Positions 14,603 through 23,379 are shown, counted from the stretch's first letter. The stretch: 23,401 nt of DNA from JACZWL01 sp046756445 (GCA_046756445.1 JBHHWI010000043.1:1-23401); one strand, 5' to 3'. Notes: generated by a model not told the origin, from the letters alone. Program-made: numbers and translations.

Positions 14603-15847
14603 ATGATCCGAGCGAGCATTTTCAATCGGCAGGTCTTCGCCTGGGCGCTTTACGACTGGGGCAATTCGGCGTTTGCGCTGAGTGTCCTGGCGGGCCTGTT
14701 TCCGGTGTTTCTTGGCATTTACTGGAGTGCGGGCGACCAGGGACCGGCGGTCACAGCGCGTCTCGCGTTGGTGACCGCGTGCGCCGCGGCCGTCGTCGCC
14801 GTGCTGGCGCCCGTGCTCGGGGCGATTGCGGACAGCGGCGGTTTCAGGAAACGGTTCCTGTTCGTTCTCGCCGTGCTCGGCGCCGTGACCACGGCGGGCC
14901 TGAGCCTGATCGGCGAGGGCGGCTGGCTCTGGGCGCTGCCGCTTTTCATGGTGGCGTCGATCGGGTTTTACTGCGCCAACGTGTTCTACGACTCGCTGAT
15001 CGTCGACGTCAGCGACCCAAGATATTACGGCCTCGTTTCATCGCTGGGTTTTTCCCTGGGCTATATCGGCGGCGCATTGCTGCTCGCGCTGCATGTGTGG
15101 ATGCTGCGAAAACCCGAAGCTTTCGGATTCGGCGATACCGTGCAGGTCTTCAAGTTTGCCTTCCTGTCCGTAGGCATCTGGTGGATCGTCTTTCTGATGC
15201 CGCTGATGTTGATCGTGCGCGAGACCCGGGGAGCTGCCGCGGTCGCAGGCGGGTCCATGCGGGCCGCCTACGAGGCCCTGGCCGAGACATTCCGGGAGAT
15301 CAGGAAATACCGCAATGTCCTTACCTTCCTGATCGCTTACTGGCTGTATATCGACGGGGTATTCACCGTCATCGTCATGGCGGTCAATTTCGGCCAGCGT
15401 CTCGGCTTCAGTTCGACCGACCTGGTCACCGCACTGTTGATTACCAACTTCGTCGGTTTTCCGGCAACCCTGGCCTACGGCGCGCTCGGCCATCACGTCG
15501 GCGAGAAAAGGGCGCTGTACCTCGGGCTGGCGGTCTACGTCGGCGTCGCCTGCTGGGCCGCGTTCCTCGACGACGTCCGGCAGTTTTACGCGATGGCGAT
15601 CGCCATCGGACTGGTGCAGGGCGGCGTGCAGGGCATGAGCCGTGCACTCTATGCGTCGCTGATTCCCCCGGACAGATCCGGCGAGTTCTTCGGCTTTTAC
15701 AATATGCTCACGAACTTCGCGCGCATTCTGGGCCCGCTGCTGGTGCTTGTCGTGGCGATGCTCAGCGACCAACCGAAATTCATTCTGGCAGCGCTGTTAC
15801 CGGTATTCATTGCCGGCGGGCTGGTCCTGACGCGCGTCAAAACGTGA
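14603..15847 (+). CDS. MFS transporter, UMF1 / Atg22-like family
   Basis: A 414-residue inner-membrane protein with about 12 hydrophobic segments. The N-terminal WALYDWGNSAFAL is the signature of the UMF1 (unknown major facilitator-1) family, related to the fungal Atg22 vacuolar amino-acid effluxer. The transported compound is unknown; efflux of amino acids or small metabolites is the usual guess. The conserved NVFYDSLIVDV and VSSLGFSLGYIGG blocks are in place, and the C-terminal half repeats the fold (GGVQGMSRALYASLIP). It follows prfC by 14 bases. Its stop codon lies at the base of a perfect inverted repeat (15846-15883). Confidence 0.9.
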   Translation: MIRASIFNRQVFAWALYDWGNSAFALSVLAGLFPVFLGIYWSAGDQGPAVTARLALVTACAAAVVAVLAPVLGAIADSGGFRKRFLFVLAVLGAVTTAGLSLIGEGGWLWALPLFMVASIGFYCANVFYDSLIVDVSDPRYYGLVSSLGFSLGYIGGALLLALHVWMLRKPEAFGFGDTVQVFKFAFLSVGIWWIVFLMPLMLIVRETRGAAAVAGGSMRAAYEALAETFREIRKYRNVLTFLIAYWLYIDGVFTVIVMAVNFGQRLGFSSTDLVTALLITNFVGFPATLAYGALGHHVGEKRALYLGLAVYVGVACWAAFLDDVRQFYAMAIAIGLVQGGVQGMSRALYASLIPPDRSGEFFGFYNMLTNFARILGPLLVLVVAMLSDQPKFILAALLPVFIAGGLVLTRVKT

Positions 15848-15883
15848 ACCGGGGACGGACTCCGCGCAGTCCGTCCCCGGTTC
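15846..15883. terminator. Perfect 16-bp hairpin between convergent genes; bidirectional terminator or REP-like element
   Basis: The arms GAACCGGGGACGGACT (15846-15861) and its exact complement (15868-15883) flank a six-base loop CCGCGC. The hairpin covers the stop codon of the UMF1 gene and ends in that of tgpA, so it occupies the whole intergenic space. There is no T-run after it on the plus strand; on the minus strand ACGTTTTG follows. The GGGGACGGAC...GTCCGTCCCC core resembles REP sequences mobilised by RAYT transposases. Which role it has cannot be told from one copy. Confidence 0.75.
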
Positions 15884-17855
15884 AATTCCTGAATTCGCTG
15901 ACGGCGGCTCTTAACTGATCGATCGCCCGTGGCCGGGGCGGGCCGTATCGCGCCCTGAGATAGAGATCGGTCACGCGCTCGGCTTCGATGCCGATTTCTT
16001 CATTTTCCCGCCACAAACGGTTCATGAAGGCCTGTGGCGACTCGCCGAGATTCGGCAGCAGTCCGGCCTTTTGCGTGAATCTCCGGTAGAGGATTGCCGC
16101 GCGGTCTTTGGTCGGCGGTCGATAACGCAGCACGAGGACGAGGCTGATTGCGGCGACGATGACGGCCACCACAAAGGTCAGCGTCAGCATCATCTTGCGC
16201 CAGTCCGGCTGGTCCATGCCCAGCCACTCGAGGAAGGACTCCTGCTTGTCCGGTCCGTAGCCCAGGATCCAGTCGTTCCACCTGGCGTTCAGTGCATCCC
16301 AGGTCAGGCCGATGCCGTGCAGGAACGCAATCGGCGCCGAAAGCCCCCAACTCGCTCCCACACCAGACATCATCGCCCCCGATATGCCCGACTCGATGCG
16401 TTCGGGCGCCACCGCACCGGTCGGATCGACCCGGTACCAGCCGCGATCGGGCAGCCACACCTCGGTCCACGCATGCGCGTCCGCCTGCCTGACGATCAGG
16501 TACTGGCCCACCGGGTTCAATTCGCCGCCCTGATAGCCCAGCACGATACGTGACGGGATGCCGACGGCCCGCATCATCACCGCGAACGCCGAGGCATAGT
16601 GTTCGCAGAAACCGCGGCGGGTATCGAACATGAACCGATCGACCGGATTGCTGCCGAGCGCGGGCGGCTCGAGCGTGTAGAAATACTCCTCATCATGAAA
16701 CTTGCTCAATACCGCTTCGACGAAGGTCTCATCGTCTGCTGCCTGACGCCGCATGCTTTGTGCAAGTGCGACGGTCCGCGGATTGCCCGGCGGCGGTTTC
16801 GTATACCAGGTTTTGAAATACGAGGACAGTTGCGGATTGATGCGGTATCGCGTGTAAGAGGTTGCATCAAAGGCCATGCGCTGGTCAATGGGTTGTTCCT
16901 TTGCGAGCTGATGCTGAGGCCCCATGAAAATTTCGGGGTTCGACCACTCGTACGGGATGTCGAGCGCAAATACCCATTGCCGGCGCGTCGGCTCCATCGT
17001 TACCCGGTAGTGGACCGGCTCACCGCCGATGAACAATTCGTCCCGTGCGCTCCGGTCCATGATCGGCTCCCAGCCGGTCCAGGTCCGGCCGTTGAAGCGA
17101 TACAACACCAGACCGCGCCAGTACCGGTCCCTCGGCGCCGGCACGCTGCCTTCGAACCTGACTCTGAATGCGACCGCGTCCGACAGCGACAGCGAGCTGA
17201 TGTCGCCGGGACTCATGCGTTCGCCGATGCCCGATGCGGCGCTGCTGGTGTCAACCGGAATGGCCCAGAACGGCGTCGAGATCCTCGGAAACAGTATCCA
17301 CATGGCGAGCATCAGCGGAGAAGCGTAGGCAATCAGGCGTCCGCCGGTTTTGAAACTCGACGTGACGCTGGTGTCGGCCGAAGCCAGCGACATGCGCAGC
17401 CAGGCCGTCATCGTCAACGCGAGCGCCAGAAGCAGATAGGGCAGCGACCACACATACTGTTCGCGAAGCAAAGACGCCATGACGAGGAAGATGGAAATGA
17501 ACAACAGTACGAACTGATCGCGCCGTTTGCGGGTCTCGAGCAGTTTCAAGGCCGCCATGATCGCGAGCAGCGCCGAGCCCGGGCCCACGCCACTCACCGA
17601 TTCGTAGGAACCGAGCACGCCGAGGAAGCCCATGAGTGCGAGAACGATACGAAGCCACGGGCGCGGCAGCGCGCGACGGCGACGCTCGATGTCCCAGCGC
17701 CACACGGCGCAGGACAGATACGCCAGCGTTATCCACACCGGCAGGTATTGCACGTGAGGCGCGAGCGAGAATGCCACGGCGCCCAGTGTCCACGGCAGGC
17801 TGGCCAGCAACGATCCGTCCGTGCCCGATGGCTTAGCCACTGACGCCACCTTCAT
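15882..17855 (-). CDS. tgpA: TgpA-like transglutaminase, membrane-anchored
   Basis: A 657-residue membrane protein of the TgpA family: about five to six N-terminal membrane segments, a large periplasmic transglutaminase-like domain, one more membrane segment (WRKMMLTLTFVVAVIVAAIS) and a C-terminal tail with a DUF4129-like ending. The cysteine-protease-type triad is complete: Cys417 in RRGFCEHYA, His461 in DAHAWTEVW and Asp477 in RVDPTG. In Pseudomonas TgpA is required for viability, though its substrate is unknown. The ATG at 17855 lies 23 bases inside the DUF58 gene; a GTG at 17840, five bases after AAGGTGG and overlapping the DUF58 stop, is an equally good start. It is the last gene of the moxR-DUF58-tgpA run. 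Confidence 0.93.
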   Translation of the reverse strand: MKVASVAKPSGTDGSLLASLPWTLGAVAFSLAPHVQYLPVWITLAYLSCAVWRWDIERRRRALPRPWLRIVLALMGFLGVLGSYESVSGVGPGSALLAIMAALKLLETRKRRDQFVLLFISIFLVMASLLREQYVWSLPYLLLALALTMTAWLRMSLASADTSVTSSFKTGGRLIAYASPLMLAMWILFPRISTPFWAIPVDTSSAASGIGERMSPGDISSLSLSDAVAFRVRFEGSVPAPRDRYWRGLVLYRFNGRTWTGWEPIMDRSARDELFIGGEPVHYRVTMEPTRRQWVFALDIPYEWSNPEIFMGPQHQLAKEQPIDQRMAFDATSYTRYRINPQLSSYFKTWYTKPPPGNPRTVALAQSMRRQAADDETFVEAVLSKFHDEEYFYTLEPPALGSNPVDRFMFDTRRGFCEHYASAFAVMMRAVGIPSRIVLGYQGGELNPVGQYLIVRQADAHAWTEVWLPDRGWYRVDPTGAVAPERIESGISGAMMSGVGASWGLSAPIAFLHGIGLTWDALNARWNDWILGYGPDKQESFLEWLGMDQPDWRKMMLTLTFVVAVIVAAISLVLVLRYRPPTKDRAAILYRRFTQKAGLLPNLGESPQAFMNRLWRENEEIGIEAERVTDLYLRARYGPPRPRAIDQLRAAVSEFRN

Positions 17856-18846
17856 TGAACAGCGCGAGCGCCGACAGGCAGAGGTGTCGATGCGTCTCGC
17901 CGTGCGCGGGCGCGAACTCGGCGCCCGGGATTCGCACGCCGTAGTCGCGCTGCGTCCTGTCGGCGTCGACAATCCACCGGGTCATCACCGACAGTCGATG
18001 TTCCAGATCGTCCGAATCGAGCCGATCGAAATCGAACCACTGGCTGCTGGTGTCCGCTCCCGCAAACTGTTTCGACAGCAGTTCGCCGCTGCGCGCATAC
18101 GCTTTCCAGGCGACATGCCTCGGCGAATCACCGTCATGAAATCTTCTCAAGCCCGCGAAATCTTCCTCTCCCCGTGCATCGTGTTGCCGGTGGCCGTGCG
18201 CGACCTGCGTCGGCGGCGGCTGGGGCGCGGAGTCTGCGGGCCGCGGATAGACCAGGCCCTGAAGATCCATATGCAGCCAGGCCCAGGACCGAAACAGCTC
18301 GAACGGAAACAGGGTTCTTATGCGGAAGCGATCGAGTGCGATATGACCGCGTCTTTCGGTCGGAATCGCCAGTGTGAACACTTTACTGTCGCCGGGCCCG
18401 AGATCCTGTATTTCGCTCGATGCGGATTCGGCAGTCAGCCGGATATGGCAGCGGCTGTTCCTGGAGTGATTGGTGATCGCGATTCTGAACTCGGCCGACT
18501 GTCCCGCGAATACCGGGTCCACGCCGGCAAAGCTCAGATCCAGTCCGACCAGGTTGCGCTGGCACTGGTGCATCGACACCAGCCCGAGTCCGGCCAGCAG
18601 GAACGTCAGCACGAACGAGAGATTGTTGTTGTAGTTCATCGACCCCAGCAACATCGCGAAGGTCATCAGCGCAAAGACCAGCCCGACGCCGGTCGGCAGG
18701 ATGTAGATCCGATTGGATTGCAGCTCTGTCCTGTGCGGATCTGAGCCCTGACGCTTGCGCGCCCAGCGTCGGACACGCTTGCCGATCGCCTGACGGAGTG
18801 TCGGTACGCTCCGCGGTCTAGGGAATCGCCACGGAATCGAGGACAT
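17833..18846 (-). CDS. DUF58 domain-containing membrane protein
   Basis: A 337-residue protein with a basic N terminus, two adjacent membrane segments (about 50-90, GVGLVFALMTFAMLLG and SFVLTFLLAGLGLVSMH) and a DUF58 domain. The DUF58 hallmark LRRFHDGDSPRHVAWKAYAR is present near residue 225. DUF58 proteins are nearly always encoded beside a MoxR AAA+ ATPase and often with von Willebrand or transglutaminase proteins; the group is thought to act as a chaperone system for maturation of extracytoplasmic or metal-containing complexes, but the client here is unknown. The ATG lies 29 bases inside moxR, so the pair is translationally coupled. Confidence 0.93.
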   Translation of the reverse strand: MSSIPWRFPRPRSVPTLRQAIGKRVRRWARKRQGSDPHRTELQSNRIYILPTGVGLVFALMTFAMLLGSMNYNNNLSFVLTFLLAGLGLVSMHQCQRNLVGLDLSFAGVDPVFAGQSAEFRIAITNHSRNSRCHIRLTAESASSEIQDLGPGDSKVFTLAIPTERRGHIALDRFRIRTLFPFELFRSWAWLHMDLQGLVYPRPADSAPQPPPTQVAHGHRQHDARGEEDFAGLRRFHDGDSPRHVAWKAYARSGELLSKQFAGADTSSQWFDFDRLDSDDLEHRLSVMTRWIVDADRTQRDYGVRIPGAEFAPAHGETHRHLCLSALALFNEGGVSG

Positions 18847-19783
18847 GTCGGCTCAGCTCGCCGGGACTCCGAAAGCTTGATCCGCTGGCAGGTTTCAGCC
18901 TGTGTCCGGCGACGGCGGCAAAGACCGCCTGAACGTCATCGGGAAAGACGCCGGAATGGTGCAGTATGAAAGCATGTGCTTTCGCTGCTGCGACCAGCGC
19001 CAGCGAGCCGCGGGGCGAGAGCCCCGTTTCGATTTCCGGCGATTCGCGCGTATACCGGACGAGCGCCTGGACGTAGTCGACCAGTGGTCCGCTAATGTGT
19101 ACCTGTTCAGCGGTGTCCTGCAGCCGGGCCACGAGCTCGGGGCTCAAAGCCGCCTCGATTTCTCCGAGCATCTGCCGCCGGTCCCTGCCGGTGATCAGGG
19201 CGCGCTCATTCTCTTCATTCGGATAGCCGAGTTCGATGCGCATCAGGAACCGGTCGAGCTGGGATTCGGGAAGCGGAAAGGTCCCGATCTGGTCCGACGG
19301 GTTCTGGGTCGCGACGACGAAAAACGGCGCGGGCAGCGCATGCGTCTGCCCGTCGACGGATACCTGGTGTTCCTCCATTGCCTCGAGCAGCGCGCTCTGC
19401 GCCTTCGGCGTTGCGCGGTTGACCTCGTCGGCAAGGACGAGCTGGGCGAAAATCGGGCCCGGTTGAAAGGCAAACTGGCCGTCGTTCTGCTGGAAGATCG
19501 ACACACCCACGATGTCGGCGGGCAGCAGGTCGCTGGTGAACTGGATTCGCTGGTAGGTCAAGCCGAGCACTTTCGCCAGCGCCTGCGCCAGCATCGTCTT
19601 GCCGAGCCCCGGGAGGTCCTCGATCAGCAGATGACCGCGGGCCAGCAGACAGGCGAGGCCCAGGGATATCTCTTCATCCTTGCCCAGGATGATGGTGCCG
19701 AGCGACTGGCGTGCCTTGTCGATCGCCCCCCGGTGACCGTCCGCGCCCAGCGGCACAAATTCCAGCGTACTTTCACCTTGCAT
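18818..19783 (-). CDS. MoxR-family AAA+ ATPase
   Basis: A 321-residue AAA+ ATPase of the MoxR class. Visible motifs are Walker A DLPGLGKT (residues 56-63), Walker B LVLADEVN (115-122), the following RATPKAQSALLEAMEE, sensor 1 in ATQNPSDQIGTFPLPE, and the arginine finger region SQLDRFLM. Predicted chaperone-type partner of the DUF58 protein and TgpA. The start is ATG at 19783 (MQGESTLEFV), preceded by GGAG seven bases upstream; an in-frame start 16 codons further up (near 19831) lacks a good site. It heads the minus-strand cassette; 119 bases separate it from the end of valS. Confidence 0.94.
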   Translation of the reverse strand: MQGESTLEFVPLGADGHRGAIDKARQSLGTIILGKDEEISLGLACLLARGHLLIEDLPGLGKTMLAQALAKVLGLTYQRIQFTSDLLPADIVGVSIFQQNDGQFAFQPGPIFAQLVLADEVNRATPKAQSALLEAMEEHQVSVDGQTHALPAPFFVVATQNPSDQIGTFPLPESQLDRFLMRIELGYPNEENERALITGRDRRQMLGEIEAALSPELVARLQDTAEQVHISGPLVDYVQALVRYTRESPEIETGLSPRGSLALVAAAKAHAFILHHSGVFPDDVQAVFAAVAGHRLKPASGSSFRSPGELSRHVLDSVAIP

Positions 19784-19853
19784 CGGCTTCTCCGTGACCA
19801 ACGCCCAGTTTGGCCCGAGACCCTCGTCCACATTGTGATCCAGTCCTCAGAAT

Positions 19854-19879
19854 GTGTTCTTTCAGACTGGCCTGAACAC
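19854..19879. other. Imperfect inverted repeat between valS and moxR
   Basis: GTGTTC (19854-19859) and GAACAC (19874-19879) are complementary across a 14-base loop that contains a competing TTCAG/CTGAA stem. This is the only structure in the 119-base gap. It could end valS transcription, but the stem is weak and no T-run follows. A promoter for the moxR run must lie here or further upstream, but I see no convincing hexamer pair. Confidence 0.25.
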
Positions 19880-19902
19880 GGCACCAGTATGACGCGCTTT
19901 AT

Positions 19903-22659
19903 TCAGACCAGATTCTCGAGTTTTTCAAGCTGTTCCTGAACTCTTGCAATCTGATTCTCAAGATCGTGCCTGCGTTCCCTCTCTCTTGTGACAACGGCTT
20001 GCGGTGCATTGCTCACAAAATCCATATTGGCGAGCTTACCTTCCGCCTTGTCGAAATCGATCCTGAGGCCCGCCTGCTTTCTCGTCAGTCTGGCAAGTTC
20101 GGCCTCGACATCGATGATGCCTTTGAGCGGGACATGGACCGTCATGTCGCCCAGCAGCGCGGTGGACGACGGTGGCGCCTTCTCGTCCCCGGCCAGCGGT
20201 CGGACCGACGCCACTTTTCCGACGCGCTCGAGCAGGTCCTTGTGACGCGCGGCCTGCTCGCGATCCTCGGCACTCGAGTTTTCCAACAATACGGGTAACG
20301 GCTTGCCGGGCGATATGTCCATTTGGCCGCGGATCTGCCGGATTCCGAGGATGAATTGCATGACCCAGTCCATCTCCGACTCCGCGTCGTCATCCTGCCA
20401 TTGCTTCGAGGCTCGAGGAAAGGGGCGCAGCATGATCGTCTCGCCCCCGACCGATGCGCGCGGCGCCAGCGCCAGCCAGATTTCCTCGGTGACGAACGGG
20501 ATCAGCGGATGCAGCAAACGCAGCAGGGTCTCCAGCACCTCGACCAGTGTCTTGCGCGTGCCGCGTATTGCGGCGGCAGACGACTGTTGCGACTGCAGCA
20601 CGGGCTTCGACAATTCCAGGTACCAGTCACAAAACTCGCGCCAGGTGAATTCGTACATCGCCTGCGCCGCCAGGTCGAGACGATACACGGCAAAGTGCCG
20701 GTGCACTGATTCGATGGTTCGATTCAGCCGGGCGCGTATCCAGCGGTCCGCGGCGCTGAATTCCGTGTCGCCGTCGTCCGGCTCTCCGGTGTTCATCAAT
20801 ACGTATCGGGACGCGTTCCAGAGTTTGTTACAAAAATTCTTGTAGCCCTCGATGCGCCCGAGGTCGAACCGGATATCCCGGCCGGTCGTCGCCAGTGAGG
20901 CAAACGTGAAACGCAGCGCATCGGCGCCGAATGCGGGTATCCCGTCCGGAAACTGTTGCCGCGTGGTGGCCTCTATTCTCGGTTTCAGGTGATCCTGCAT
21001 CAGTCCGGACGTGCGCTTCTGCAGCAGCGTTTCGAGGTCGACGCCGTCGATGAGGTCGAGGGGATCGAGAATGTTGCCCTTGGACTTGGACATCTTCTGT
21101 CCGTCCTGATCGCGTATCAGGCCGTGGATGTAGACCTCGTGGAACGGTACGTCGTCCATGAACTTGAGGCCCATCATGATCATGCGGGCGACCCAGAAGA
21201 ATATGATGTCGAAGCCGGTCACCAGCACGTTGCCCGGATAAAACGTCTTGAGCGCCTCGGTTTTTTCGGGCCAGCCCTGAGTGCTGAACGGCCACAGGGC
21301 GGAGGAGAACCAGGTATCCAGGACATCGTCGTCCCGGCGCAGTTTCAGATCGCCGGGCAGGTCGTACTTATTGCGGACCTCGGCCTCGTCACGCCCGACG
21401 TAGATGTCGTCGTCGCCGCCGTACCAGGCCGGGATGCGGTGGCCCCACCAGAGCTGGCGGCTGATGCACCAGTCCTGGATGTTGTACATCCACTCGTAAT
21501 AGGTCTTGGACCAGTTCTCCGGCACGAAACGGATCCGGCCGGATTCGACCGCCTCGATCGCCTTCTCGGCGAGCGGCCTGATATCCACGTACCACTGATC
21601 GGTGAGGTAGGGCTCGACCACCGCGGTGCTGCGATCGCCCCGCGGTATCTTGGTCGCGTAGTCCTCGATCTTATCGATGAGCCCGAGCGCCTCGAGGTCC
21701 GCGACGATCTGGTCGCGGGCGACGAAACGGTCGAGCCCGCGGTACGGCTCGGGAGCCGAGTCGTTGATGGCGGCGTCGTCGTCGAAGATGTTGACCAGCG
21801 GCAGGTCGTGGCGTTTGCCGATTTCGTAGTCGTTGAAGTCGTGCGCCGGCGTGATCTTGACGCAGCCGGTGCCGAACCCGGGGTCCACGTAGTCGTCGGC
21901 GATGATCGGTATCTTTCTTGCGACCAGCGGCAACATGACTTCCCGGCCGACCAGGTCCCTGTACCGGTCGTCATCGGGATGCACCGCGACGGCGCTGTCG
22001 CCGAGCATGGTTTCGGGCCTGGTGGTCGCAACCACCAGATAACCGTCGCCCGATATCAACGGGTAGCGAAAGTGCCAGAGCTTGCCGTGCTCTTCTTTCG
22101 GCAGGACTTCGAGGTCGGACAGGGCGGTGTGCAGCACCGGGTCCCAGTTGACCAGGCGCTTGCCGCGGTAGATCAGCCCTTCGTCGTAGAGCCGCACGAA
22201 CACTTCGGTGACGGCGGCCGACAGGTCCTCGTCCATGGTGAAGCGCTCGCGGCTCCAGTCGACCGATGCTCCCATGCGGCGAAGTTGCTGACAGATCCAT
22301 CCACCGGATTCGTTCTTCCATTGCCAGACTCGTTCGACGAATTTGTCGCGGCCCAGGCCCTTGCGCGACAGCCCTTGCGCATTCAGGTGGCGTTCGACCA
22401 CCATCTGTGTGGCTATGCCCGCGTGGTCCATGCCGGGTTGCCACAAGGTGTTGCGCCCCAGCATCCTGTGATAACGGATCAGGGCGTCCATGATCGTGTC
22501 CTGAAAGGCGTGACCCATGTGCAGCGAGCCGGTGACGTTCGGCGGCGGAATCACGATGCAGTAGGACTCGCCGTCGCCGCCCGGCGCGAAATAGCCGTTA
22601 TCCTCCCAACGCCGGTATTGCCGCTGCTCTATGCCGTGCGGATCGTAGGACTTATCCAT
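19903..22659 (-). CDS. valS: Valyl-tRNA synthetase
   Basis: Charges tRNA-Val with valine and edits misactivated threonine. The 918-residue class I synthetase has HMGH (residues 47-50, in PPPNVTGSLHMGH), KMSKS at 522-526 (DQDGQKMSKSKGN), the inserted CP1 editing domain (TTRPETMLGDSAVAVHP, and the FGTGCVKITPAHDFND block) and a C-terminal coiled coil (ARLTRKQAGLRIDF to the end) that contacts tRNA. The ATG gives the usual MDKSYDPHGIE start and follows the small upstream gene by five bases. Order holC-small gene-valS is conserved in gammaproteobacteria, so this is a single transcript. The length fits the family (E. coli 951). Confidence 0.97.
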   Translation of the reverse strand: MDKSYDPHGIEQRQYRRWEDNGYFAPGGDGESYCIVIPPPNVTGSLHMGHAFQDTIMDALIRYHRMLGRNTLWQPGMDHAGIATQMVVERHLNAQGLSRKGLGRDKFVERVWQWKNESGGWICQQLRRMGASVDWSRERFTMDEDLSAAVTEVFVRLYDEGLIYRGKRLVNWDPVLHTALSDLEVLPKEEHGKLWHFRYPLISGDGYLVVATTRPETMLGDSAVAVHPDDDRYRDLVGREVMLPLVARKIPIIADDYVDPGFGTGCVKITPAHDFNDYEIGKRHDLPLVNIFDDDAAINDSAPEPYRGLDRFVARDQIVADLEALGLIDKIEDYATKIPRGDRSTAVVEPYLTDQWYVDIRPLAEKAIEAVESGRIRFVPENWSKTYYEWMYNIQDWCISRQLWWGHRIPAWYGGDDDIYVGRDEAEVRNKYDLPGDLKLRRDDDVLDTWFSSALWPFSTQGWPEKTEALKTFYPGNVLVTGFDIIFFWVARMIMMGLKFMDDVPFHEVYIHGLIRDQDGQKMSKSKGNILDPLDLIDGVDLETLLQKRTSGLMQDHLKPRIEATTRQQFPDGIPAFGADALRFTFASLATTGRDIRFDLGRIEGYKNFCNKLWNASRYVLMNTGEPDDGDTEFSAADRWIRARLNRTIESVHRHFAVYRLDLAAQAMYEFTWREFCDWYLELSKPVLQSQQSSAAAIRGTRKTLVEVLETLLRLLHPLIPFVTEEIWLALAPRASVGGETIMLRPFPRASKQWQDDDAESEMDWVMQFILGIRQIRGQMDISPGKPLPVLLENSSAEDREQAARHKDLLERVGKVASVRPLAGDEKAPPSSTALLGDMTVHVPLKGIIDVEAELARLTRKQAGLRIDFDKAEGKLANMDFVSNAPQAVVTRERERRHDLENQIARVQEQLEKLENLV

Positions 22660-22664
22660 GAAGG

Positions 22665-22940
22665 TTAGTCCCTGCCGTCGAAGTGGTCATGCAATATTCG
22701 GCTGACCAGGGCGGGCATCTCACTGCGCAGTTTGCTCATGACGCGCTCGACGATGATGTCCTCGACGTCATGACAGACATCGTGAAGCATCTGGTCGGCG
22801 AGCGTCAGGCATTGCGCGCACAATCTGGATTCGAGCCTGACGAGTTCCTCCGCCGACGGCCTGGTGGGCGCGTCGTCGCCGAGTTTCACGGCCTCGGTCA
22901 GGACCGGCAGATCGTCGTCATGGTCGGCTTTGGTGTTAAT
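22665..22940 (-). CDS. Small conserved protein between holC and valS, ATT start proposed
   Basis: A 91-residue protein of unknown function. Similarly placed small genes occur between holC and valS in other gammaproteobacteria. The segment DDDLPVLTEAV (residues 8-18) looks like a conserved head; then a helical region RLESRLCAQC...MLHDVCHDVED with Cys41-x2-Cys44 and His53-x2-Cys56-His57, and ends LVSRILHDHFDGRD. The only canonical in-frame start, GTG at 22889, would remove the DLPVLTEA head and has no usable Shine-Dalgarno site. ATT at 22940 has AAGGA seven bases upstream and overlaps the holC stop by one base (ATTAA), so I take it as the start. No canonical start occurs upstream in frame within the part of holC I checked. 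Confidence 0.75.
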   Translation of the reverse strand: MNTKADHDDDLPVLTEAVKLGDDAPTRPSAEELVRLESRLCAQCLTLADQMLHDVCHDVEDIIVERVMSKLRSEMPALVSRILHDHFDGRD

Positions 22941-23379
22941 GCCTCGATCCTTGCTGGATGTTGTGTGTTTGAAGCTCTGCCCCGAGTTCGCGGTAATGCA
23001 GGAATCGTTTGCGGCTCATTCGCCTGCTCTGATCGTCGGAGGTTACAAGCTCTGCGACTCTGGGGAAAGTGCCGGCGAAATCGGGAACTTCATCGGTCAG
23101 ATTGATCAGCAGGTCCCGGCCGCCGGTTCCCGCTTGATCGAAACCGATCGTTACCGGCGCGGCCGAGAGGCTTCCCGTCACGCCGGTCAATTCGTGCGGC
23201 ACGAAGCTGCCGTCCCGGAACGTCCAGAGCAGATCGTCCAGCAGTTCGGCCTGCTGCCGGTCGGCGGTGTGGATATGGACGGTATGGTCGAGCCTGTAGG
23301 CCTTCTCGGCCAGCCGGCAGGCGAAGTGATGCCGCGATGGCGCCTGGCCCGCGAGAACATAGAAATCGACGCGCGGCAT
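22936..23379 (-). CDS. holC: DNA polymerase III subunit chi
   Basis: Chi links the clamp-loader complex (through psi) to single-stranded DNA-binding protein on the lagging strand. The 147-residue protein matches HolC in length and form: MPRVDFYVLAGQAPSRHHFACRLAEKAY at the start, then HTADRQQAELLDDLLWTFRDGSFVPHEL, then the late LLINLTDEVP and the FHYRELG-type C-terminal end (RFLHYRELGAEL). It is the first gene of a holC-small gene-valS run, overlapping the small gene by up to 5 bases. Only 22 bases upstream are visible, so its own upstream gene (pepA in many relatives) is outside the window. Confidence 0.94.
   Translation of the reverse strand: MPRVDFYVLAGQAPSRHHFACRLAEKAYRLDHTVHIHTADRQQAELLDDLLWTFRDGSFVPHELTGVTGSLSAAPVTIGFDQAGTGGRDLLINLTDEVPDFAGTFPRVAELVTSDDQSRRMSRKRFLHYRELGAELQTHNIQQGSRH

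Noticed and set aside
16599..17843. 414-residue open frame antisense to tgpA
   Set aside because: Arg/His-rich shadow of a well-supported gene; no domain or start context.
19784..19902. Rho-independent terminator for valS
   Set aside because: Only a six-base stem with a competing stem and no T-run; kept as a weak inverted repeat instead.
20956..22668. 570-residue open frame on the plus strand antisense to valS
   Set aside because: It mirrors the codon structure of valS on the other strand, has no recognisable domain, and valS is intact; G+C-rich coding often leaves open antisense frames.
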